Below are positions 45,206 through 55,639 of a DNA stretch of 64,000 nucleotides, piece by piece. Location: positions 25,168,001 through 25,232,000 of the forward strand of contig NC_073348.2 in NCBI RefSeq assembly GCF_027580225.2. Direction: 5' to 3'. The translations under genes and the position numbers were made by a program. This DNA comes from Misgurnus anguillicaudatus. Its lineage: Eukaryota > Chordata > Actinopteri > Cypriniformes > Cobitidae. Within the stretch, counting starts at the first letter, position 1, and the number at the start of each line of letters is the position of its first letter. Under the pieces are notes generated by a model. That model saw only the letters and a list, made by a program, of their open reading frames with translations, did not search any database and had not been told where the DNA came from.

Positions 45206-45542
45206 TAAGCTAGGAGCTAGGTTTTGTACCCAGTGTGCAATTGGGCTCAAGGGCACCTGAGTTGCAATCTGCCGGCCATGACAATCAAATCAGTGACCTT
45301 TGGGTTACAAGCCTCTCTAACCTGTATATACGGCAGTGTACATCTCAATGCCACCCACCCTTCACCCTCCTATTCTCCTCTGTTTCTCCTTCCTGTATGT
45401 CTCTCTCTTTCTTTCTTTCTTTCTCTCTCTCTCTCTCTCAACAAGCAAAATATAAAATTAGCTTTGCTCTCTTCTAAATGTCCTCAGTGACTGTCCCACT
45501 GAGAGTATGCAACACAAAAAGTGAAGAAAAAGTATATAAAAA
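45206..45542. other. Intronic sequence with CT microsatellite
   Basis: 45402-45440 is a (CTTT)/(CT) tract. 45250-45325 (GGGCACCTGAGTTGCAATCT, CAAATCAGTGACCTTTGGGT) weakly resembles a tRNA-derived retroposon tail, too weakly to call. Confidence 0.5.
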
Positions 45543-45665
45543 ACTGTTTTGGGTTAAAAAGGGACAAACCCAACCATTGCGTTAAGTAACCCAGAAAAAT
45601 GTATATTTTACCTAACAATGGGTTAAAACAACCCAGCATTTTGGGTTAAACACATTTTTTAAGAG
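45543..45665. mobile_element. AACCC/GGGTT short element, copy at 45.5 kb
   Basis: GTTTTGGGTTAAAAAGGGAC, AAACCCAACCATTGCG, then AACAATGGGTTAAAACAACC and CATTTTGGGTTAAAC. Same components as at 35402-35590. Confidence 0.65.
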
Positions 45666-47520
45666 TTTAGAGATGACAGAATCACTCACCCCCTGCTTGC
45701 AAATCCAACCAAAGACATACAACTCATACAGGCTTACAATATCAGCCGTTGTGTTACTTTGTTGTTTCTCTACTTATCTACAATCTGCTACTTATAAGAG
45801 GCTCACAACACACAAGATAAAGCTGCACATGAAACTGTTGCATGATTGATATGTCTTTGCTATCCAAGCCCACACACCTACTGTATGTAACCTTTTAGTG
45901 GAAAACCATAACTGGGTGACCTTTAGCAGATCTGCCCTCGTGCTCCGAGTCACTTAAACCTGGAAGTAGTCATACCATTGACCTTAAGCCCTGACCATGC
46001 TTGCAGAATACAAAATGATCATATTTTTCATTGCCAACAGCCATCACAACACTTATTATTATTATTATTATTATGAGATTAAGAGCATCATTGATTTTAA
46101 TATCAATGACCTCACTCAATTAATATCAATTGGGAGACTGGGTCACATAACAATTTGAGCCTGATAAGACTTGATGCAGATGATAAAGGATATTATTATG
46201 ACAAATTACTCTGGCACATGACCAGACACAACCAGGCCACAGATCCTGGCATCTCTGTCATCCTGTAACAGACAACTGCAAGTTTAATGTTTTAATCTAC
46301 CATCTCATCTGGATGTCTCTGTTGGATTCAGCCTCACCACTAGCTCAGGTTTCTGACTAAATCCAAACAGCTAATTCACATTTGAGTTCGACCAAACAGA
46401 AACGTGGCCAAAGAACATCCACACGGGCATGATGCCTGGTGAATGGGCACAGGTGTGGGGGCAGTCCTGACACGCATAAACAGTGCCAGTCTGGCAAACC
46501 ATCCCGGGTGATATCTCATTAACTCAATCCTAGATTGACCCATTCACTAAACCAAATCCAATCTTTACTTGTTCACAGAAGTTCACAGCGCGAAAGCTCC
46601 GTAAGTCATTTTCAATGATGATTGACGATCTGAGAGTCTACGAGTTCAATGTCAAGTGCATGCCTAAGGATGCAATTCGCCTACTACCAATAGGAGTACA
46701 GATATGGGAGATTATGTGATCTGTAACCAAATACTTTAATATAGAATAGAAACATCTACTTATCACAGACACCTGTCAACCTCAGGCGCAAAATATACTT
46801 GTAAGCACATACTGAATACATGTAAGTGGTCTTTTTCTCTTCTTCTTCCAGTGCACACCAGTAGGAGCACTTTTCAAAATAGAGGTGTTCATCCTTGATA
46901 TTTTTTTTAAATACAGCATTTAAAGTCTTTCCCAAGGGCTAAGGATAATGTTTGAGGAGTTAATTAGAGCCATGGGACATTCTGCAATGAGATATATGAA
47001 AGATTCATAACAGTGATTAGAAACTAACAGTGGTCCCCAGTTGATTTTAATACGGCCTGACAGCGAAGCGCCCACTTAGTTAACCCACATCGGATTAATA
47101 CTCTTAAAAATGCCATCATGTTTGTTTATTTTGTCAATTTGTAAAGTGCCGCATCTGACTTTTCATTATGAACTGTGCTAGCGGAAATACTATTGAGATG
47201 ATGAGTGTTTTTGGAAATGATGAGATCTGACAAGGAAGCAAACAACCAAACAAAAACATAGGTGGGCAGTGCACCCCCTGCCCCCCAAACTCTGTGCCTA
47301 TGAACAAAATATATTTATTTATGGACACACCATTCTTATAGCTACGTTTAATGATTGTGGGGATACTTTTGGAGTAAAAATATCATGAAAGGTATTTTCA
47401 TGTACTTGGTTGTCATGGGGCAAAGCCACACACATTTGTAATTTTAGAAATCTTTGTCCATTACAGATCGTACTCAGTATTTTAACCCATATTGTTTTCA
47501 GAGTACATCCCAGCAGCTAT
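45666..47520. other. Unique intronic sequence
   Basis: (TTA)n microsatellite at 46051-46073. The rest, including TATCAATGACC / TTAATATCAATTGG near 46100, is unassigned. Confidence 0.4.
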
Positions 47521-47838
47521 TTAAAGGGATAGTTCACCAAAAATGTCAATTCTGTCATCATTTATTCTCTTGTTGTTACAAACCTGTATTTGTAGTGATG
47601 ACCAGAAAGGAAGATATTTTAAGGAATGTTCGAATCAATCATCAGCCCCATTCACTTCCATAGTATTCTTTTTCCTACTATGGAAGTTAACGGGGCTCAT
47701 GATCGGTTTGGTTTCACACATTTCTGAAAATATCTTCCTTTGCGTTCATCAGAACAAAGACATTTATACAGGTTTGTAACAACATAAGAGTGAGTACATG
47801 ATAACAGAATTTTCATTTTTGGTGAACTATGTCTTTAA
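47521..47838. mobile_element. TTAA foldback element, GGGATAGTTCACC ends
   Basis: The ends TTAAAGGGATAGTTCACCAA and TTTTGGTGAACTATGTCTTTAA. The arms continue with TCTTGTTGTTACAAACCTGT / CAGGTTTGTAACAACATAAG, and the centre is a small hairpin, CCATAGTATTCTTTTTCCTACTATGG. A decayed relative is at 60652-60914. Well-known kind of cyprinid MITE. Confidence 0.85.
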
Positions 47839-48700
47839 CATGCAAAATGTTAGCCAATAACAGCAGTTTAGTTACTTAAGAGTCTTGAATGTAACATGCC
47901 TTTTTTTAAGAGAGGGTCAAAACCAACTGGATCTCAGAGGACGTTGTAAAATATAATATAAAATTAATGCATTTCACGATATCTTTCACATTATAAAACT
48001 AACAACAATCGGAAAGAAGACTGCCATTGGCCAGCCAACAGATTGCCCCGCCTCCATCTTACTCCATTCGTTAAGCCAATTTTTGTTGTGTTGCTCATTT
48101 TAGGTGTAATTGTATTTCAACCTATATGGCCAAAAAATATATTTTAAATACATAAAAATGGCCAAAAAATATATATTTGCTGAAATATATTTTGGAATAT
48201 GTTTACAAAAATATATTTTTCACCCATATATTTTTTGTATATTTTTTTATATTTTACACATTAAAAATATATTTAGCCCTTTATATATTTAAATCCAAGG
48301 AAATATTTTCACGTCGCATAGAAAGAAAAACGTTTTTGTTACGAACTTGTAAACATAACAGTTAAAGGTTAAAATTAAATATAGTTTTAACTTCAAAATA
48401 ATACTTTATAACCCCCCCCCCAATTTGCTAAGCGCCCTTGGGTACCATAAAAGGCACTACATAAGTTATTATTATTATTATTGAGCATATATTTAAAATA
48501 TTTTTTGTAGATAATACATTTTTGCCATATGAGATGTAAAATATTTTTTTTTTGCTTGCTATTGAAATTCATTTTGAAATATATGTTGATATATGAAAGT
48601 TCTTAATTTAAAATTATATTCAATTGAGCTTTACGTTTTACAAAATACATTTAGCATATATTTAAAATATATTTTTTTGCCGTATGGGACTCTGAACAAA
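47839..48700. repeat. Intronic sequence and A+T-rich inverted-repeat element
   Basis: 48115-48690 begins TATATGGCCAAAAAATATAT and ends AAATATATTTTTTTGCCGTA, inverse ends rich in ATATATTT. It includes a C run (48412-48421) and a short TTA run (48468-48481). 47839-48100 contains ATTATAAAACTAACAACAAT and CTCCATTCGTTAAGCCA, similar to 49035-49140, suggesting an older duplicated unit. Confidence 0.5.
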
Positions 48701-48704
48701 TGTC

Positions 48705-48895
48705 ACAAACAATTAACTTCCTTTTTTGCCACAATAAACACAAAATCAGCTGTCGTAATTGTTAAAGTAAGTTGCGCTATGTATGTGCTAGTGTGTGTGG
48801 GTGTGCACGAGTGTTTGTGGGTAATCTAGGTTTTTTCACTTCCTTGCGGTTTACCAAGTCAAACATAACCTATGTGAACTTCCTACTTTGATATA
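48705..48895 (+). repeat. Direct duplicate 1 (pair with 49925-50140)
   Basis: Shares with 49925-50140 ACAAATGTCACAA, GGGTAATCTA, TCACTTCCTTGCGG, CCAAGTCA/CCGAGTCA, CATAACC and GAACTTCC in the same order and orientation. May be a dispersed repeat with a TG run in the middle. Confidence 0.55.
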
Positions 48896-49924
48896 CAGTA
48901 CAAAACTGTTGTTCAATCATTGCAAAACAGCAAAATAACCTATTACTTTTAAAATATGATGTTTTTAAACATCTTGCTAATATTATATATGCACCTCAAA
49001 ATACCTTATAAACTATTTTTTTAAATGGCATCCATTAACATTATAAGACTAACACTAAGTGGAAAAATACAATCATTGGTCAGTGATCAGATAGTCCTGC
49101 ACCAATTCACTCCATTGGTTGAGACCATTTTTTTATTTTGCTAATTTTATCTGTCTGTGTAATTTATTCTTTGTTAGAATAAACCATCAAAACATATTAA
49201 AGACTTTTTAAAAAGATAAATAGTTTCAATAAAATTCATAGCACCAATTAAAAGCAAATCATGCTGTGACTGTAAATAAATGCGATAAACGGAAAACAAA
49301 GAGAGCGAACCCCCCTCCACACACACACACACACGGTGCAGGATGATCACTTTTACCAAGACACAATGTAATTTCTGAGAAATCGAATCAATTAGCAAAC
49401 AACAAATGAACTGGTCTCAGCGGTTTCACTTCCACTGGCACAATTACGCCCGTGTGCAGCTGCTCTTGGCACCGTAAACAAACGTCCCAATCACAGTTCC
49501 TTAATTGTAGCAAGTCTTTTTTTCTGTCATTTTAATGCCATAATTTACTGCGACAAAAGGGTACAGGAGCGATGCCTCAGTGCGGATCAAGTGCGCCTGT
49601 GAAAGTGCCATGGACAAAAACAGCTCTCTTACTCGCCAAGCACGAACACACCTCCACACGTACAAAGGCGAGGCCAAGCGAGGAGCGGTGAAGTGTCCCA
49701 CAGCAGGCAGATGGCACACAGGTAGAATTGCCATCTGAGGTGAGTGTGTATAGTGCGGTTCATGCATTATTCATGAAGAGAGCAGGTGGTTCAGAGAACT
49801 CTGTCGCTGATAGCGTCTCGCTCATTCTGTACACACAGGCCTCATTTCATCTACCTGAGCACAAATATTTGCAGGTGATAGTTTTTCTTCCTCCAAAAAT
49901 CGGCCGCACCTCCGGGAGAGTTAA
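48896..49924. other. Intronic sequence with CA microsatellite
   Basis: 49314-49334 is a (CA)n tract. 49035-49140 is the relative of 47985-48085. The remainder, including a CpG-richer stretch at 49420-49720, is unassigned. Confidence 0.4.
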
Positions 49925-50140
49925 CAAATGTCACAATCAGATCAACTGCAGGGGAAGATTTTCATTTTTTGCTATAATAAATACTTGAATAAACCGGCTA
50001 TTGCCTTATTTGTCGAAGAATAACAGTTTGACTGTATGTGTGTGTGTGTGTGAGAGCGTTTGCGGGTAATCTAAGTTATCTCACTTCCTTGCGGCTCACC
50101 GAGTCATACACATAACCGCTCTGAACTTCCCCTTTTAAAT
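49925..50140 (+). repeat. Direct duplicate 2 (pair with 48705-48895)
   Basis: ACAAATGTCACAATCAG, a TG run at 50034-50053, GCGGGTAATCTAAGTTATCT, CACTTCCTTGCGGCTCACCG and GAACTTCCCC. About 1.2 kb from the first member. Confidence 0.55.
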
Positions 50141-50519
50141 ATTTCACTGGCTCACTCTAAACCACTTAGGCAAAAGGATCTTTTAAATTTAATGTCTAAC
50201 TATGTGGCAAACAGCACGCAGGAAATTATACAGCTGGGGTCTGAAGGATGTGCTGTCACAATAAAGTTTTAAAAATACAGCCGTAAACAACGAAGCAGCT
50301 TAGCGTACGGTTAATGTCTGTGATAAAATGCGTTGCCATGTGCTCAGGTTGTGTTTGGTGCATTTTATTTAGTATTTTATGTGAAGCAAAATCATTTGCC
50401 AACATTACTGAAACACTACAGCTCTAGGTGTCTCACTTTCATCAGTAAACATTTATAGCCAGACAGATTCAGATAACGCATTACAGATTAGGCTATCAAC
50501 AATTTCTACATACTGTAAA
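50141..50519. other. Unique intronic sequence
   Basis: Nothing recognised. Confidence 0.35.
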
Positions 50520-51191
50520 TGGGTCAATGACGTGACGTTAATTATTTTGTGTCTGTATGGTTCAATTAAATGTAAAAGGGTTAAAATTTCAAAATAAATT
50601 TGCAGATTACTACCAAGTCTAAAATTTCTGGTTATATTTCATTTTGAATGAATATTTGGGGGATAATTGCAAAAATGTCAATGTGGTGTAACCGGTCTGT
50701 GTCAATTGGTGTAACTAAAAATTTTTTTAATTAAAAAATAAATATATTTATAAAAAAAATTGGAATAAAATATAATCATCTAGTTTAGTGTATTATGATT
50801 TTTTTACATACATTTTTACATAATTTGTAAAAGATTATTTAGAAAACAGAGCTGTTTTTAGCATATGTCAGGACAATATTACAAAAACGCATTAAAATGT
50901 ATATTTAGAAATAACTAATAAAATATAATTTTTTTTATGATTACGCGTATATGCCATCAAGGTGGATAAAATATTTCATTTTTCTCATTCTTTGGTGCAA
51001 TTGGTGGTTACACCATTTGACATTTTCAGATCCATTCAGTCTTAACCTTCATAAAAATGGTGCAAATTTAATTTTTTATTGCATAAAATTTACATAAATA
51101 CACAGTGCATTGAAATAAACCTGGTGCATGCTTTTAAAAACAAATAAAAAATGTGAATTTTTTTCATTAAACCGTTTTTGTCACTGACCCA
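50520..51191 (-). mobile_element. TGGGTCA-ended element, short copy, inverse of 40.6 kb
   Basis: The ends TGGGTCAATGACGTGAC and GTTTTTGTCACTGACCCA are inverse. Almost its whole length is the inverse complement of 40629-41275. Near the left end it has ACGTGACGTTAATTATTTTG in place of the extra 430 bp of the long copy. Complete TIRs on both sides. Confidence 0.8.
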
Positions 51192-51247
51192 AATACACAA
51201 TTATTGACGATGGCTTTAAAAGCAAATTAATTAAATTTGAAAATATA

Positions 51248-51793
51248 CTGGAAACACTTTACAATATTGTTGTATTTGTAAAAATTTGTTAACAAATATG
51301 AACTTACAAAACCACTACAGCATTTATTAATCTTAGTTTATATAAATTTCAGAATTTAAAGTGATAATTCATTCAAAAATCCATTTTCTTATCCTCATGT
51401 TGTTCTAGATCTGTATGAATTTCTTTTCTCTGATAAAACAAAAACATTTATTTTGATAAATGAAGGTAAGCACACAGCTCATTGTAACCATTGAATTCCA
51501 TAGTAGGAAAAACATATAGGCTGAAATTCAATAGGTACCGTCAACTGTGTGCTTACCATCATTTATCAATATATCTTCTTCATCATTTATCATTATACTT
51601 CCGTAATATTTTTTTCCTACTATGGAAGTCAATAGTTAATGCACAAAAAACTAACATGAACAATTGTATTGAAATTAACTAACATTAAAACAGAAAAATA
51701 TAAAGGCTAAACAATTACATTGTTCAATGTTAGTTTATGTTAGCTAATGCATTCACTAATATTAACAAATACAACCTTATTGTAAAGTTTTAC
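51248..51793. mobile_element. ACTTTACAATA-ended element, interrupted
   Basis: The left part 51248-51356 starts AACACTTTACAATATTGTTG; the right part 51631-51793 ends CAACCTTATTGTAAAGTTTT. The ends are inverse (CTTTACAATA / TATTGTAAAG). GTTAACAAATATGAAC and TAATATTAACAAATACAACC are the inner copies. Confidence 0.6.
51357..51630. mobile_element. Foldback element inside 51248-51793
   Basis: AAAGTGATAATTCATTCAAA begins it. GGTAAGCACACAGCTCATTG is matched by CAACTGTGTGCTTACC, and CCATTGAATTCCATAGTAGG by CCTACTATGGAAGTCAATAG. Related to the 47521 family by its CCTACTATGGAAGT centre. Confidence 0.55.
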
Positions 51794-52072
51794 GAGTATA
51801 TTTTCACATTTTCAAAAAAAATCAAATAACAAATAAATAAAGCAAGTTGTGCTTTCTCATGCAGACTATGCTGCCATGACTGTGTTTGCCAAGACTTGCT
51901 GATGCATTGTGATTTATTAAACATGTTGCTATGGGGTTGCTCGCGCAATTGCGTCCACCAAGCCACTATAATATTCCAGTCTGCAGATCTGAGTCAGATT
52001 TTGAGTAACGTGCCTCAGCAAGCACTGAGTCGATTTTCAGACAGTCTGAACATTTGTGTAGAGAGATGACAC
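51794..52072. other. Unique intronic sequence
   Basis: Nothing recognised. Confidence 0.35.
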
Positions 52073-52461
52073 TTAAAGGTGCAGTGTGTAATTTTTTAGA
52101 AGGATCTCTTGACAGAAATGCCAAATAATATACAAAACTATATTATCAGGGGTGTATAAAGACCTTTTTATAATGAACCGTTATGTTTTTATTACCTTAG
52201 AATGAGACGTTTTTATTTACATACGCCGAGGGTCCCCTTACGTGGAAGTCGCCATTTTGTGCCGCCATGTTTCTACAGAAGCCCTTAACGGACAAACTTT
52301 TTTACTAAGTTGTCTCCGACGATGACATGTTTTTCCGGTGGCGGCTACAGTAGCTTCTCTATGTGTTTTAAAAGCGAGGGGTGAGCAGTGGACTGAGCCA
52401 TTGGTTGCAATTCGCAACCTCACCACTAGATGCTGCTAAAATTTACACACTGCACCTTTAA
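52073..52461. mobile_element. TTAA-bounded MITE, GGTGCAGTGTGTAA ends
   Basis: The ends TTAAAGGTGCAGTGTGTAAT and AATTTACACACTGCACCTTTAA (TTAA at 52073-52076 and 52458-52461). 389 bp. The internal region has CCATTTTGTGCCGCCATGTT and CACTAGATGCTGCTAAA. No coding capacity. Confidence 0.88.
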
Positions 52462-52544
52462 AAATGTGACAATACTCAGGACATTACCAGTATAGATTAC
52501 TTGTGGGACATTGCAGTACTAGCAATGCCAAGGCTAGTATGCAA

Positions 52545-52709
52545 TACACTGTCAGAAATAAATAGTCTAAGTTGGTCCCAGCGGCTATATTTGGTACCAA
52601 TATGTACCTTGGAAGTACTAATATGCACTCTTTAGTACCAATGTGTGCCTCTGAGGTACTATTATGTAGGCCCCAGTGACAACTAGGCACCATTTTTTCT
52701 GACAGTGTA
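52545..52709. mobile_element. GTACC-rich element, copy 7, complete
   Basis: The ends TACACTGTCAGAAATAAATA and TTTTTTCTGACAGTGTA are inverse; the interior alternates GGTACCAATATGTACC, AGTACTAATATGCACT and TAGTACCAATGTGTGCC. Best-preserved TIR pair of the family. Confidence 0.85.
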
Positions 52710-54367
52710 GGTTTAATTCACAGCTTGAAGTCACTTTAGATTTAAGTGTCAGCAGAAATGCATGATAAATGCAATTATTATGCTTTTAGTTGGTCATTCA
52801 CGTTACAATTAACCTATACATCTTGCTACAAGCTACTACATGCTACGAAGCTCCATGCAGCACTGTTCAGCAGCTTCGTTGTTATGTTGCAAAGATGAAA
52901 TAAAGGAAGAAAAGATTAGACGGAAAGTAAAGCAAAGGTAAGAAGGGAGTGGATCGAGGAAGGTTGGGGTAGAGACAAAGACAAAGGCAGTAAATAGCAA
53001 AAATAATGGTCTGTACCCCCCGTGTGTGGGGGGAACAGAGCGCGCTACTGCCTGCCTGGCTCATAGCAGTGATAAGACAGCTATCTCAGTTCAGCTTATT
53101 GGGAACTGTGTCTGCCTATTTATCAAGCAGCAGGGAAGATGGAGGATTCAACTCACCTCTCACTTTGTTTTTCGTGGCCGCCACTGGAATCGCGAGGCAT
53201 TATGGGGATTGGAGGGGAAGGACGGAGGGAAGGAGGGTGAGAAAGACAGGATTGGAGGGAGAGAAAGAGGAGAAGAAGACATTTGATTAGAGCCGACCAG
53301 ATTCAAGTTGGTGCAAAATTGGCACCCTGCTCCTCATGTCGTGTGGAAGTCTAATTTATACCTGTCTGCTTTGCAACAATGTGCCACTTGAAAGCGAAAA
53401 CCGCTCGAGAGCGCTTATCATTTGTAAACACCATCCACTACAGGGCTCACAATACGCTGGCGATAAAATTGTGCTGCAATTTTATTTGATGATGAATAAT
53501 GCCGCATATCAGCGCATTCACTTCCTGAAACACTTGTATGTGATTCAAGGCCTCTGTTGTAATGAAACCCCATATTTTAGCTCTTGATGCAGATCAAGTA
53601 TGCATGGGAAATTGTGTGGAGGGGGAAATGCCTATAATAAAAAGGAGGAACATCTAAGACAAGTGAATACATTTCTAAGATCTCCATTAGGTCTCATGAG
53701 CAACGAAAGAGCAAGTTCTGCTCGAATGAAGCATGTTTTGTTATTGCTTTGTGAATGGCTATTGATCTGACCAAAGAGCTTTCTGCTTCAGACTCACAAT
53801 TAGCCAGACATAAACAAGCTGTTCAGGCCCGACAAACAAAACAGTCCTAATCCTCTCCATCTTCTGACATGTTTTGCACCAAAAGCATCCCCTTTAACAA
53901 AGCTTTCCATTTAGATGCCATTAGAGCCAAGCGCATACAACGCCTAATTATTGTATACACCATAATACAATCACACCACATTATATATAAAACTAGAGAA
54001 CGAGGAAAATGGTTCTAAAATGTATAAAAATAAGCATAGAGTACAATGACTGGTTTCGTGTTTCTATACATCTAATGCGTTTTCCTACAAGTTTGGAGGG
54101 GCTGACAAATCTGGTGGGGTCACAGGACTTTCTGATAATTGGTGCAATCAGTACCGACATGTGCGTTCTTTGAAACTCTTTGTTTGGTTTAAAGTCAAAC
54201 ATAGTTGCATATGAAAAATGTGCAGATGTGTAGGAGGGAAGAAAATAAGAACAGAGGAAATAACTGCATTATTCATCAACTAGGTCTATTTGATTACCAG
54301 AAAGTACAGTAAAAGATATTAAAAACATATCAAATTAAGCTAACACAGATATCCCTTAACTTTTTTT
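52710..54367. other. Unique intronic sequence; candidate conserved stretch
   Basis: 53290-53600 lacks repeat signatures and has runs such as GATGATGAATAATGCCGCAT and CAATTTTATTTGATGATG, a candidate conserved non-coding element. Overlapping frames at 53006-53290 are purine-rich shadows. Confidence 0.4.
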
Positions 54368-54798
54368 TTAAAGGAAAACACCACTGTTTTCAATATTTTA
54401 CTATGTTCTTTTTTCAACTTAGATGAATTAATACATACCTATCTTTTTTCAATGCGTGCACTTAATCTTTGTACAGCGCTTCTTGAATGTGTTAGCATTT
54501 AGCCTAGCCTCATTCATTCCTTAGGATAAAGTTTTATTTTGTGCCACAATACTTACTCGCGTAACTACTCGTGTAACAGTCTTTAAATAGGGAAAACATG
54601 GAAGTGTTTGGTGGCTTCTAAATTCATCCCTGTTTGGAGCCATAGGAATGAATGGGGCTGGGCTGAATGCTAACACCTTCACGGGGCCCTGTACAAAGAT
54701 TAAAAGTGCACGCATTTAAAAAAGATAGGTATGTATTAATTCATTTAAGTTGAGGTAAGACATAGTTAATATTGAAAAACAGTGGTGTTTTCCTTTAA
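54368..54798. mobile_element. TTAA foldback element, GGAAAACACCACTG ends
   Basis: The ends TTAAAGGAAAACACCACTGT and ACAGTGGTGTTTTCCTTTAA. The arms extend about 120 bp, including TTAATACATACCTATCTTTT / AAAAGATAGGTATGTATTAA and CTTTGTACAG / CTGTACAAAG. 431 bp. Confidence 0.9.
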
Positions 54799-54836
54799 AT
54801 CTCACACATTCTGTTTCTGCTTATCTCATATTAATA

Positions 54837-55170
54837 TTAAAGCAACACCAAAGAGGTTTTTTTTACCTTAAAATAACGTTTCCAAAAAAGTTTCAGTCGT
54901 TTATCCACTCAAAACAGGGTGAACAGCAGTTTCACATTCGCTTTGCAGCCCTCAATCGGCCAAAACCATACTAAAGAAGTTTCCAACCGTTGGGTCGCGA
55001 TCCTGTAGTTCGAGTGAAAACTACAAAAACTTGCTTTACGGCAGACCTACAATCCAATCAGAGCCAGCTTTGCTGCTGTAGGCTAAATTATTTACGACAG
55101 TGGTAATGGACAATTCCGCTTCTAACCTGTAGGGGGAGCAAAGAGCAAAAACTCTTTAGTGTTGCTTTAA
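54837..55170. mobile_element. TTAA element family A, copy 2 (inverse of copy 1)
   Basis: TTAAAGCAACACCAAAGAGG to CTTTAGTGTTGCTTTAA. Colinear with the inverse complement of 3154-3486 (e.g. CGCTTTGCAGCCCTCAATCG, TTGCTTTACGGCAGACCTAC, TTTACGACAGTGGTAATGGA). TTAA on both sides. It follows another TTAA element by only 38 bp. Confidence 0.85.
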
Positions 55171-55199
55171 GTACCTACAAAGTAGTATCCTTCCGCTCC

Positions 55200-55490
55200 G
55201 GGAGGCGTATCTAGGGCGTATCGAATCACGAGCAAGCAAAACACACAAAACATTATCCCACTATCTCTAGACAACTTACAGGTATGATTCACTACATGTT
55301 CGTGTTGTTTACATTATATGCACTGACTGCCAACCAAACACAGACATTTGATGAAGTTTAATGAAGCTGAACAAACCTAAATTTCCCTCACAAACAACAA
55401 CAACACACTTCTTTGGAGATGTTGATTTCGTGTCAGCTCTTGGTCGGTGTGTGCATGCGCTATTCCGTTTAAAGTGCCCATATAAGGACT
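55200..55490 (-). mobile_element. Copy 3 of the 6.9-7.6 kb family, with Cys fragment
   Basis: ATGATTCACTACATGTTCGT is shared with 24003 and (inverse) 7400. On the minus strand near 55420-55390 the frame reads STSPKKCVVVVCEGN, parallel to MARMKKCVFGCKEK at 7177. GTGCCCATATAAGGACTTCC corresponds to the inverse of TATATGGGCACTTCCC at 7065. Confidence 0.5.
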
Positions 55491-55503
55491 TCCCTTATAT
55501 ATA

Positions 55504-55639
55504 TACACTCAGAAAAAGGTACAAAAGCTATCACCCTTGAAACTCCCCTTTCAAATATGTCCTAACATGTTAGGTACAAATATACACTATTTAGGTACAA
55601 AGGTGTACTTTTTTGAAAAAGTGCCGCCCCAGTGCTAGA
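55504..55639. mobile_element. GTACC-rich element, copy 8
   Basis: TACACTCAGAAAAAGGTACA, then TTAGGTACAAATATACACTA, TTTAGGTACAAAGGTGTACT and AAAAAGTGCCGCCCCAGTGC. The right terminal repeat is lost. Confidence 0.7.

Noticed and set aside
53006..53290. 94-codon plus-strand frame with a second overlapping frame
   Set aside because: Purine-rich low-complexity GGAGGGAAGG sequence keeps several frames open; no motif.
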